A program made the position numbers and the translations under genes. Positions 1 to 12,140 of a DNA stretch of 47,500 bases are shown piece by piece (position 1 is the stretch's first letter; each line of letters begins with the position of its first letter). Source of the stretch: Neocallimastix lanati (nom. inval.) (lineage: Eukaryota; Neocallimastigomycota; Neocallimastigomycetes; Neocallimastigales; Neocallimastigaceae); assembly GCA_016946835.1 (NCBI GenBank), contig JACVTC010000064.1:295001-342500 (forward strand), read 5' to 3'. Below the pieces are notes generated by a model that searched no databases, was not told where the DNA came from, and was given only the letters and a program-made list of their open reading frames with translations.

Positions 1-2183
1 ATTAAAAGATCATCAGAGATTACCTTTTTATTTTGAATAGAAGCTTCATCTAAAAAATTCATTAAAGTTAAAATAGTATTATCACTACTTTCAAGCTCTT
101 CCAGTAATGGCTCTGAATAACTTTTAACTACCTTATCTTTACTTTCAGTGAATTTCATAGTATTATCGGATAAAAGATCATTCATAGAAAGATCATTATT
201 TTGAATAGAGGCTTCCTTTATAAGATCAGTATAAGTTAATAAATCCATTTTTGTTTCATCTTCGTTTTTCATTTCCTTAGGGTCGTTCATAACTTCATTT
301 ACAAGTTCATCTGGGATGGCAGTAGTACTTGTTAATGGGGTTGATCCAATATTTATATCAGAAGTTGAATTTGGAAGAGTATTTACAAAGGTGGTTTGAA
401 CTACCGGATTATTTATTGGTGTAGGCATTGGTGTAGGTTCTTCAGTTAAGAAATGTTGTTGTTGTTGTTCTGCTTGATATTGGTTTTGTAAAATTGAAAT
501 GGGGTCATCTTTAATTTCACTTCCAGCAGCTTTATTTCTATTTATGGTTTGTGGTGAAGGATAGGAAGCATTAGAAGAAGATGATGATGAAGTATGATGA
601 TAAATGTTATTGGAATTAGAATTAGAATTAATATTAGTACTAGTATTATTAGTAGTTTGTTTTAAGAGTTCTTCCTTTGGTGAAATTGGCATAGGTAATG
701 ATAATGGGATTGGCATGATTGGACTTACCATTTCTTGAATAGGAGATTCAGCGATGCTATCTAAGGTAATACCTTCCTTACTCATAGTACATTTCATAGT
801 AAAGCTATCGGTTGGAGTAGGTAAAGAATTAATAAATTCCTTAGGGTGAGTAGAAGAAGGAGTAGCACCAATATTAAATAAAGGAACCATTTCACCGTCA
901 TAACGAAGAGTTCTTGTTCTAGTTGGTGGAGTTAAACCGTCCAATGAACTTCTAGTGATTGGAGTACCCATGGAGGCTACCTGAGGAGATTCTAAAATAA
1001 TACCATTGTTGGCATCAGTAGGAATCACTAAGGGAGCGCCTGCATTGGCATTAAGGGTAGGATCTGCAGAATTGAAAGTAAATAAACTAGAAGGTACACC
1101 TGGTGTTATTGAACCGTGTAAAGGTGTTCCCATTTCATTAGGAGGCATGACCGCCATAGTGGCATTAGTACCAATTTCCAAAGGATTTCCAAGCTCAGTT
1201 GAGATGACAGGAGTAGAAGAAGAGAAATCATTTGGAAGAATTGTCGTATTCGTCGTAGAAGTCTTTGTCATATTAGATGGAACAATAGAAGTATTTAAAT
1301 GGGGTGGAAGAACACTACCTGTTGTTATGGGATTAGAACTCAATGGAGTAGTATGATGGGTATGAGGAGTTGAAATAATTGGAGTTGTATTACTATTAGA
1401 TGGGAGTATTGTAGGAGAAGTCATGGTCATTGGAAGGCCATTAGCATTTGTATTGTGATTAGATAAGGAAGGAGGAGAAAGAGTATTTGAGAAAACAGGA
1501 GCAGAATAGGCATGATTCATGGGATTTTGTTGAAGCATTGAAGGAGGAAGCATCACAGAATTTGTATTTGAGGTTTGATACATAGGATCAACAATGGTAT
1601 GATTAGCTGGGGTAGGCATTGCACCCATGGTTGTATTCATACCCATGGTAGCAGGGGAAACATTTGGATAGGATAAATATGTTGATGGAGGAGTCATATT
1701 TTTATTGACCACGTAGTATTGAGGAGGAGGAGTTGAAAGAGGAACACCATTTAACGGGGATATGATAGTATTATTACTGTAAGGTGAAGGAGAAGGTTGT
1801 GCTTGTACTTGTGCATGTGGTTGAGGTTGAGGTTGAGGTTGAGATTGATGTTGATGTAAGGAGGCAAAATTCATTTGATTTGAGTAAATAGGCAAATTTG
1901 AATTTATGTTGGTATTTGAAGGATATATTTGAGAGGTAGAAGAATGTTGAATAGAATTGGAACTAAGCGTTACCGGTGAAGATTGTAAAATTGTGGTATT
2001 GGAAGGATATATTGATGCTTGAGGTATGACATTACTTGGTATAGTATGAACGACATAGTCATTTCTATTTCTAGTATCATTTTTATTACTTGGTAATAAA
2101 GACTGACTGTTATTAGTATTTGAGCTATCTAAAGCTTCAAAATAAGTAGGTAAATTACTGTTCAAAGAAGCTATATCATTCAT
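1..2183 (-). CDS. Low-complexity Asn/Ser/Thr/Pro-rich protein, partial (3' end beyond window), possible transcriptional regulator
   Basis: An uninterrupted minus-strand frame runs from an ATG at 2183-2181 (preceded by an A-rich leader, first residues MNDIASLNSNLPTYFEALDS) to the left edge: 727 codons and no stop. It has no introns or frame breaks, and its base composition is far richer in G+C than the DNA beyond 2184. The product is soluble and low-complexity: a Gln/Pro/His stretch near residues 108-130, many TPP/SPP motifs, an Asn/Ser run near 510-535 and a QQQQH run near 568-575. The least repetitive part, about residues 400-505, carries TPPTRTRTLRYDG and several SP/TP sites. The last 80 residues contain two acidic/hydrophobic copies of an EASIQN...DLL motif 56 residues apart. 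This composition is typical of activation regions of fungal regulators, but no DNA-binding domain is visible; if there is one it lies beyond the window. The function is inferred only. The gene is surely real; its role is unknown. Confidence 0.9.
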   Translation of the reverse strand, partial: MNDIASLNSNLPTYFEALDSSNTNNSQSLLPSNKNDTRNRNDYVVHTIPSNVIPQASIYPSNTTILQSSPVTLSSNSIQHSSTSQIYPSNTNINSNLPIYSNQMNFASLHQHQSQPQPQPQPHAQVQAQPSPSPYSNNTIISPLNGVPLSTPPPQYYVVNKNMTPPSTYLSYPNVSPATMGMNTTMGAMPTPANHTIVDPMYQTSNTNSVMLPPSMLQQNPMNHAYSAPVFSNTLSPPSLSNHNTNANGLPMTMTSPTILPSNSNTTPIISTPHTHHTTPLSSNPITTGSVLPPHLNTSIVPSNMTKTSTTNTTILPNDFSSSTPVISTELGNPLEIGTNATMAVMPPNEMGTPLHGSITPGVPSSLFTFNSADPTLNANAGAPLVIPTDANNGIILESPQVASMGTPITRSSLDGLTPPTRTRTLRYDGEMVPLFNIGATPSSTHPKEFINSLPTPTDSFTMKCTMSKEGITLDSIAESPIQEMVSPIMPIPLSLPMPISPKEELLKQTTNNTSTNINSNSNSNNIYHHTSSSSSSNASYPSPQTINRNKAAGSEIKDDPISILQNQYQAEQQQQHFLTEEPTPMPTPINNPVVQTTFVNTLPNSTSDINIGSTPLTSTTAIPDELVNEVMNDPKEMKNEDETKMDLLTYTDLIKEASIQNNDLSMNDLLSDNTMKFTESKDKVVKSYSEPLLEELESSDNTILTLMNFLDEASIQNKKVISDDLL

Positions 2184-3480
2184 TTTTTCTTTTTTTTATT
2201 TAATTTAATATATATAATTTAATATAATTGTTTTTTTTTTACTATTTATAAAGTATTTAAATTACAAAGAGTATTTTATTATAAATTATTTTATATACGA
2301 AATATATTTTTTTTTTCTATTTAAAAATTCTATATCATATAAGTTTAGTCTAATAAATTAATTGTGAAAAATTTTTTCATTGTTCTTCTTTTAAAATATA
2401 CTAAGAATAATATTTTTATGATTTATTTTTCTCATAATTTCTTTTTTTTTTTATTATTTCTTTTAAATATTTCTTTTATTTTTTTTTTCAATGTTTTATA
2501 ATAGTTATTATTTTAATAATAAAAAAAAAAAAAAAAGCAATTTCAGTTTAAATATTTTATAATTTCAAAATTCTTTTCATATATATGAATTTTATTTATT
2601 TTACTTTTTTATTTTTTTCTGTATGAATAAAAGTTTCTTTTTTTAAAAAAAAAAATAATAATAATAATAAAATTTATATATTTACAAATGTTTTACCAAA
2701 AAAAAAAAAAAAAAATACAAAATTTTATTTATATAATAATATAAAAATTTTACAAAAGAAAAAAAAAAAATAAATCTTAAATATTATTAATAAATAGTTA
2801 ATAATATATATATTTTTAAATAAGTATTAATAATATTAACTTTTTTTTTTTTTCTTATTTTATTTTTAATGTTGCTTCAAAAAAAAAAAATAATAATAAT
2901 AATAATAAATTAGTTAAAAACTTTCTTCTTATAACCTTTATATACAAATATCTTTTTTATTATTATTATTTTTATACTTTAATAAACTTTTTTATTAAAT
3001 TAATAATAATATTCTTTGTATGTTAATAATTTAAATATAAGAAAATAGTAATAATAAAAATTAAAATAAATAAATAAAAACTGAAAAATAAAAATGAAAA
3101 TAAAAGTTCAAAAAAAAAAAAAACAATTTTGTTCTTTTTATACTTTTTTAAATAAATTTTCACCAAAAGTAAAAAAAATGAAATAAAATGAAAAAAAAAA
3201 AAAAATTAAAATTTATTATTTAATTATTTAATTCATATAATTAATTTGATTCTATTTTCAGTCTATAAATTATTATTAAATAAAATTTTGATTTTAATAA
3301 GTATGTCATCTTCGTTACATAGATTAAAAAAAAATATTCAATTTAATTAACAGATTAAAAAATATATATATTTAAATAAATAGTATACTAAAAAAAAATG
3401 ATAATAAATATAAATTAATAATAAATAAATATAAATAAAATAAATAAATAAATAAATAAATAATCATTAAAAAGAAAAAA
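2184..3480. promoter_or_regulatory. 5' flank of the leftward gene; AT-rich, no discrete promoter element recognised
   Basis: Composition drops abruptly to almost pure A+T at the start codon of the minus-strand gene. The first few hundred bases must contain its leader and promoter because it is the only gene facing this DNA. Short poly-T and poly-A runs of 9-17 bases alternate (for example near 2521-2536 and 2700-2715). TATA-like strings are so frequent that none can be singled out. No other coding signal is seen. Confidence 0.35.
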
Positions 3481-3489
3481 AAAAGAGTT

Positions 3490-3578
3490 TATAATTTAAA
3501 TATATTTAAATATATTATATATTATAACTCTTTTTTTTTCTTTTAATATATAATATATTTAAATATATTTAAATTATA
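3490..3578. repeat. 35-bp perfect inverted repeat with 19-bp spacer
   Basis: The arm at 3490-3524 (starting TATAATTTAAATATATTTAA) is exactly reverse-complementary to 3544-3578. The spacer is a pyrimidine tract around CTCTTTTTTTTTCTTT. The arms are AT-only, so some self-complementarity is expected by chance, but 35 perfect pairs with an ordered, non-monotonous pattern stand out from the surroundings. No protein or terminal duplication is seen beside it. It could be a cruciform-forming sequence or a minimal palindromic element. Confidence 0.8.
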
Positions 3579-3579
3579 T

Positions 3580-3706
3580 AGTAATACAATAAAATAGAAT
3601 AATACAATCATATATTAAAATTTATTTAATCATTCAGTCATTTATTCAGTCATTTATTTAATTATTCATTTATTTATATCATCTGGTTTTTTATATATAT
3701 TTAATA

Positions 3707-3737
<31 letters not shown>

Positions 3738-6335
3738 GTAATTTTTTTTTTCTATTTTCTATTTTCTATTTTCTATTATTGAATTATCTTAATTAGGAAA
3801 AGGAAAAAAAATTTATAGAAAATAAAAATAATAAATAAAATTTTTATTTATTTTATTTTTTTTTTTTTTGAATTCTTTTTCACTTCGCAGATTTCGTTTC
3901 AATTCAATTTTTAAATATATTGCATTATATTCATCTTTCTATTCAAATAAATATGTATAATATATTAACTATATTGCTATAGAGTTTCTATTGGCTAATT
4001 TTCATTTTATTATGAATAAAGTTTGTTTATATTACTTTATTTTTTAAATAATTTAATTTAAAATAATATGTTTTAAAAATAATTTCATTATATTTTAATA
4101 TGATGTTAATATAATAGGATAATTAAAATATAATATATTGAATAAAAATTAAACGATGTGACAAATAGTTTATTTTATTTTCTTCTATTGTATTACCACT
4201 ATAATATATAACAATTTTAAATTTAATTGAATACCATATATAGTGTAATTTAATTTATAAAGTTTTTTTTTTTGAAAAAATTTAAATAGGTCCATATATA
4301 ATTTGAATATAATAATTAATTTATAAATTATATTTGTAGATAAACTTATTTTTAAGAAAAATAAATTTGAGAGAATTATATATATATTTCCATTATATTA
4401 TATTATATTACACTTTATAAAATTTTATATTGAATTGGTTATTTAATAATTTAATTAATTTGTGTTATATACCAAGACGAAATATATTGTGAAGTATAAT
4501 TTAATTTACTGGATAATTGAATTTTTTCATAAACTAATTTTATTGTAAAATAAAAATAAAAATATAATAAAATAAAATAAATTACTAATACTATATATTA
4601 TATAATAGTATATATTAATGTAAAATGTAAAAAATAAGATATATATATTTATATATATAAATATATAATTTATAAAAAAAAAAAAAAAATTAAATTTGAT
4701 ATGAAAAGTAGGACAAAATAAATGAAAATGAAAAAAATAAATGAATATTTGATTAAATTTTATTTTTTATATTTAATCCTTTTTCTTTTTTTTTTTTTTT
4801 TTTTTTTTTCCTTTTATTTATTCATTCATTTATTCATTTATATTTATAAATCTATTTAAATATATTAAAATGATATATTCCTATGAATATGACATATATT
4901 CATAACAATAGAGTTTTTATTATATCATTTGGTTTTAATTATTGTAATACGAAAAGGGTTCGGAAATAATAATAAATAAAAAATAACAAATAATAATTAT
5001 TAACTACTAAATAATAATAAAATATTAAAATAATAAATAAATATTACTTATAAATAAGTATAAATAATAATAAAATAATAAAATAAATAAATAAATATTA
5101 CTTATAAATAAGTATAATAATAATAAAATAATAAAATAATAAATAAATATTACTAATAAATAAGTATAAATATTAATAAAATAATAATAATTTATTAATA
5201 AATAAATATAAGAATAAATAATAATTAATAAATAAATAATAAATAAAAAATAAATTTTTTTTTGACAGATGTTGAATCCCTTTTTTGTTGTATACCAAAC
5301 CTTAGAATTTATGAAAACAATGAATAATAAATGAATAATGATGAATAATTAATAATAAATTATATAAATTATTATATAAATCATACACTCTCTTTAATAA
5401 TGTCATCATCATAATTTCTATTTCGATTATGTTAATTCTTCTAACCCTTAACAATATATGTATATGTGTATATATGCGTATTTATAAGTAAAATTTTGTA
5501 AACTAAAGGGGAATATAAATTATTAAGTTGAAGTTTGTATATTTAAATAAAAATACAAAAAAAAATAATAGTTTGTATATTTAAATAAGAATACAAAAAT
5601 AATAATAATAATAATAATAGTTGATAATTATATATTAAACTAGAACAAGAAAAATGTATAATATTATTTATCATTTAATTATTTATTATTTATTATTCAT
5701 TATTTATTATTTATTAATAAAAACTCTTTTTATGTATTATTTATTATTTATTATTCCATTATTTATTATTTAAGTATTTATTAAATATTTATTATTCAAT
5801 TATTCAATTATTTTTATTTATTATTCAATTATTTATTATTTATTAACCAATTATTTATTATATATTATTATTTATTATTATTTATTATTATTATTTATTA
5901 TTCAATTATTTATTATTTATTATTTATTATTTATTATTTATTATTTATTATTTATTATTTATTTATTATTTATTATTTATTATTCAGTAATATATATTTA
6001 TATATATATATATATATTTTTAAATAAATATACATATACTTTATTTTTATTTTTTATTTTTTATTTTGATATAACATAAATTAAAAATAAATAAAAATTT
6101 TGAAATATTAATGATTATTTTTTTTTTTCTTTTTTTTTGGGGGGGGAAGGGGAGAAAAAAGGGAGAGAGTTTATAATTGTATTACCATTCTATGCAAGAT
6201 CTTTTAATAGAAAAGATAATAAATAATAAATAAATAAAAAAAATTAAATAAAAAAAAAAATAAAATAAATAAAATTATTCCAAAACTTAAAAAATGCACG
6301 ATCATAAAACATTAAATAAAATGAAATAAGAAAAA

Positions 6336-6374
<39 letters not shown>

Positions 6375-6385
6375 GAAATGAAATG

Positions 6386-6421
<36 letters not shown>

Positions 6422-7501
6422 GAACATGAATTGAAAAAAAAAAAAAATAAAACATGAAATTAAAAAAGAAATTATATATAAAAATAAAAACATGAAATAA
6501 AAAAAAAATAAATAAAAAAAAAAAAAAAAAAGAAAAAGAAAAAGAAAAAGAAATAGTAGTAGTAATTATGAGTAAAAATTAAAAAGAAAAAGAAAAGAAA
6601 TAGAAAAAAAACGAAAACAGAAAAAAAAATTTTTTTTATCTAATACAATATTTTTTATTAATGTATTATTTAATAATAAAAATTTTACCCAAAATAATAA
6701 TAATAATAATAATAATAAATCAAAGTTTAATCCATGACCGAACTTTTTAGTAGAAATTAAAGAAAAATAAAAAAGTAAAATAATAAATAAAATAATTAAT
6801 AATAATAAAATTAAAATAATAAATAATAATAAAATTAAAATAAATAATAATAAAAAATAAAATAAAATAAAATAAAATATAAATAGAATTTTATTTAGTA
6901 ATAAAAATAATGAATTAAATAAATTAAAAAATTTTTAATATAATTAATATAATTAAAAATTAAATAGATATTTATTATTGATTTATAAAATATATCATAT
7001 CATATATTATACATCATTAAATTTCATAATTTTATAGTAATGCAAAGAATAAAGAAAAAAAATTATTAATTAATAATTATATAATTATAAATATAAGATA
7101 GCTATAATCATTTTTACCTTATTTTATTTTTTCTTTCTTCTTTATATTTATTTATTTTTCTTTTTTTTTTTTTTTTTTTTTTAAAAAAAGTCAAACTTTA
7201 TAAAGCATCCATAAAAAAATTAAAAGTTATTAAAAGTTATCTTTTACAATGTTTAATTTTTAATTTTTTAATTTCTAATTTTTTTTTTTTTTATATTATA
7301 TTTTTTTTTCATAAATTAATTCTTTTCTTTGAATGAATTTGTAAAAGTTAAAAATAAGACATTTAAAAAATAAAAAAGTAAAAAAAGCTAAGTGTTAATA
7401 TAATGATTATAGACTCATAGACTTATGCCAAATTTATATGTGTATTTTATATATTTTTATATATCTTTTATCATGAATCATTGTCACCGATATTAAATAT
7501 G

Positions 7502-7542
<41 letters not shown>

Positions 7543-7769
7543 CAAAATAAATAATAAAAAAAAAAAAAATTAAATAATAAATAAATAAATGATATAAAAA
7601 TAAAAATTAAATGTAAATAATTTTATGTAAATTAAATTATTTTCACATTTTATCTTTTTTTAGAATGTGACATGACGTAATTTTTTTTATTATTATTATC
7701 ATTATTGTATATTTGGCTATTTTAATGAATACTAAATATTAGAATTATTTGAGAATAAATGTTTAGTAG

Positions 7770-7817
<48 letters not shown>

Positions 7818-8302
7818 ATTAAATTGATCGCAAAACTTCAAGTCAAATCATTCAATAGTTTTTAATCAAGTACAAAAAAAAATATATATATATATATTAA
7901 TTGAAAGAAAAAAAAAATTTTTTTTTTATATGAATATAATTAAAATTAAAATAAATAGTTAATGTCAATAAGGAATGATTAATATGAATACTTTAATAAT
8001 CATTTATCTTATGTTCTGTTATGTTATTTTATATCATGTTGTTATATTAATATCTTTTAAAGGTATGAGAGAGATACATTAAAACGAATTTCATTTAAAT
8101 AAAACAAAATAAAAAAAAAAACTATAATAAAAAATTAGCATACATTGAAAAGGTTAAAATAATATAAAATAAAGTTAAAATTTTAATTTATATCAATAAA
8201 GAATGTATATAATGTATAAAGATGATTATAAATAATTAAACCTTTTAACAACATTTTATACAAAAAAATAACATTTATGTTTATTTAATTATTTATTTAT
8301 TT

Positions 8303-8335
<33 letters not shown>

Positions 8336-8999
8336 TTTTATTTAATTTATTTATTATTTATATAGTATTTAATTAATATTTAATTAGTAATTAATTAGTA
8401 TGTAATTACTTTATTATTTAATTATTATTTAATTATGATTCAATAATTTATTTAATTATTACAATCAATTATTATTTTTTTTTTTTTTTTATAATTATTT
8501 CGATTATGAGGATGATGATTTATATTATTAATTGGTTATTTAATTATTATGTTTTTTGTTTTTATATTTTTAATTATAAAAGTATGAATTATTAATTATT
8601 ATCATTAATTTCAAACTTTAATACTTATTAAAATTTTCTTTCTTTTTTTTATTTATTTTCTTTTTTTGCTTATAAATTTTTATAATATTTTTTTTTTTTA
8701 TTATGTTTTAAAATATTCATGTCATTAAACCTTATTTATTAATAATTTAATATATATCTTTTTAAAAAAAAAAAATGTAAATTACATCAAATATTATTAG
8801 TATAATTATAATTATAATTATTACAATTTAAAACTGTTGTTAATTAAAAAAAAAAAAAAATACATAAAAGTACATATAGATAAACACAAAAATATACACA
8901 AAAATATATACATCTATTTATACATCTATATACATATCTGTACATATAAGGATTTACATAGAATACAATGAAATTCAAAAGTTTCTTTAATAATTATAC

Positions 9000-9000
<1 letters not shown>
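3580..9000. other. Gene-free AT-rich desert, segment 1
   Basis: No coding region is supported. Recognisable contents are TTATTATTTATT-type degenerate arrays at about 4970-5260 and 5640-5990, a two-copy direct repeat of a GTTTGTATATTTAAATA unit at about 5533-5600, a short G-run with AG-rich sequence at 6138-6170, poly-A runs of about 39 bases at 7502-7540 and about 43 bases at 7774-7816, and a TTTA array near 8290-8340. Open frames here encode only Phe/Ile/Tyr/Lys homopolymers. Confidence 0.7.

Positions 9001-9001
<1 letters not shown>

Positions 9002-9082
<81 letters not shown>
9002..9082. repeat. (TTA)27 microsatellite
   Basis: This is an uninterrupted TTA trinucleotide array of 81 bases between AT-rich unique flanks. 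It is the first of several long AAT/ATT arrays in the desert. Confidence 0.95.
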
Positions 9083-9085
<3 letters not shown>

Positions 9086-12000
9086 GGTTTTAAAAGATAT
9101 TGTTTCCTTTTCTATATTAATTATTATTTCTATTATTGCTTAGAAAAAAAAAAAAGAAAAAGAAAAGAAAGAAAAATAAATATATACATATATATATCAT
9201 AAAACAGATTAAAATTGATATATTCATATTTTTTCGTATATTAAAAAAAAAATTAAAATGAAATGAAATAAAATACAATAAATATATATTTTTTTTAAAA
9301 AAAAAAAGTTTTTTTTTTAGAAAAAAAAATTTATTGTATTATATTTCCTATTTAAATATAAATTTAATACTCTTTTATAAATAAATAATAAACAATAGAA
9401 AAATATTAATAATCTTTTATTATTGATTTATTGATTGATTTATATTTAATATCATCATTATGAAAAAATCATGCTATTGCAATGATCAACTCTCAACTAA
9501 TTTTAATTATAAAAACATAAATAAAAAATTAAAGACAATTATATTAATATATTTTAAGTAATCATAATAAGTAATCATAAGAAATGAATCATAACAATTA
9601 ATTAAATGTTTGATTTTTCTTTTTTTTTTTTTTTTTTTATTATTATTTTTTTTATATATATTTATTTAATGAATTAAATTAATAAATAATAAATAAATAA
9701 AAATTAATTTAATTTAATTTAATTTAAAACCAAGTTGACTTCTTCTTTCAACTAAATAATAAAACAAATAATAAAATAAAATAAAAAAATAATTAATTAA
9801 TTAAACAATTGATTAATTAAAATTAATATAAATATAAAAATATAAAAATATAAAATATATATATTAATAATAATTAATAAATAATAATATTTTAAAAGAA
9901 ATTTTTTTTTTTAAAGTAATTTCATTTTAATAAAAAAAAAAAAGTTTGTAATACGAAACGATTGACCATAAAAAGAAAAATAGAACTATTTTATATATAT
10001 TAAATTTTTATTAGAATATTTTATTAAATAAAGTTTAATATTAAAAAAAAAAAAAGAACTTTTGTTATTTTTTTTTTATTGTTGGTGTTGTTGTATGGGT
10101 ATACGATTACTTTAAATAAATAAAAATTAATTAAATTTTTTATAATTATAAAATTAAAATATATATTAAAATTATATTAAAATTATATTAAATAATGTAA
10201 TAAGCATATAATGAATAGATATTAATAAAAATCATTTTATTTCATAAAATATATTATAAAATATATATTTTAATATATTTATTCTAATAGAAGAAAAAAG
10301 TTCATATAAAAACAAATTTTTTTTTTTTGAATTTAATATATGATATATATAAAAAATAAATAAAATAAAATGAAATAAAACAAAACAAAATAAAATGAAA
10401 TGAAATGAAATAAATAAAATAAAAAAAAAAAAAAGATAATAAAAAATAATTATAATAATGATAATAAAGTTTATATTTTTAAATTAAATTAATTTTAAAT
10501 TAATATATCATAAAAATTTTCATTATTAGGATGGTTTGTAAAACTCTATTGAATACGATTAATGATTAAAAAATAAAAAAACAAATAAAAAGATACCAAC
10601 CTATCTTATCTTAGCTAACTATAATTATAATTAATTCAAATGATTATTGATTAATTACATGTAATATATTATTTAAATTAAGCTATTTGAATTGAATGGT
10701 ACAATTTAAAAAAAAAATAATCATCATCATGTAATAAATATATATATCATTATAAAATACTTTTTCATTAATAATAATAAATAATAATTAATAATAAAAT
10801 AAAATTAAATAAAAATTTAAAATAAATTAAAAAAAGAAAAAATGATTTAATATATATAGATTAAATTATAAACAATGATTATTAAAAAAAAAAAAAAAAA
10901 AAAAAGAATAAAAATAATAAATTTATATATTAATAAACAGATGGTGATACTCTTCAGCATATTATCAGTAAAGTTACAGGATAAAAGGTTGTTTTTAATT
11001 AATTCATCATGATATCAATGTTATTGATAAAGTTTACTTTTCTAGGCAATTTTAACAATTATTTATTAGTTAAAAGTTTATCTATATAAAATTTTATTTA
11101 CATGTAACTGATTCTATATATATAGTCATATTATTATTATTAATTATTTATTTATTATTATTATTTATTTATTATTATAAAAATAATTATAGTTTATTAT
11201 GACTTTCCCATAAAATATTGTTTGAGTATTAACACTTTTTATTGGTTTCTTATTTATTTAATATTTAAGGTTTTTTTTTTTTTTTTTTTTTTTTCTATCA
11301 TTATTATTCATTATTACTATTATTAATATTTATATATATTAATGTATAATTTATTGAAAAGGGTTTTTTTTTTTTTAATTCTATAAATTTATAATATGTA
11401 TTTATAATTATTGGAAAAGGGTTTTAATTATATATATCTACATATAATTTTTTGAAAAGGGTTAAAATAGACATGTATATTTATATATATTTTGAAATTT
11501 ATATTTTTATTATTAGATATAGAAAAAAAAAATACTTTAATATAAAAAAAAAAAATAAAAAAAAAAGGTACAAAGAAAATAAATACAATAAAAAACGATA
11601 ATAATTTCAAAAAAAAAAAAAAAAAAAATTACCAACAAATAAATTAAATCAAAATAAAGGATAAATATTTTTAAAAAAAAAAAAAAATAAAAATTAAAAA
11701 ATTAAAAAATAAAAATAAAAAGTTGTTTTAAATAACGATCAATTAAGAATTAAGATAAGAAGATGTTAAATTTATGGAGAAAAAATAGTATAAAATGTAA
11801 ATATATAATTAAATAATTAAAATAATTAAATAATTAAAAGATCATAAAAAAAAGAAAAAAGAGAAAAAAAAAAAAGTTAAACTATTATATATAATAATAA
11901 TTAAATATTAAAACTTAATAATTAAACATATAAATAAATATGGATATAGATAAAATGAAAAAGTAGTACATCCTTATTATTATTTTATTTAGTTTTTTTT

Positions 12001-12109
12001 TTTTTTTTTAATAATGATGATCATTATATAAAAAAAAAACATAGAATTAATAGTTTATTCTTATAGGAATAACCAACCAAAAGATAGGATGAAATCTACC
12101 AAAAAAAAA

Positions 12110-12140
<31 letters not shown>

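Noticed and set aside
1006-1356. Plus-strand open frame of 116 codons
   Set aside because: It is antisense to the long, uninterrupted minus-strand gene, whose frame explains the base composition; this frame is a shadow.
6302-6493. Phe-rich minus-strand open frame
   Set aside because: It consists of poly-A/T and TA repeats read as Phe, Ile and Tyr, with no codon-level signal.
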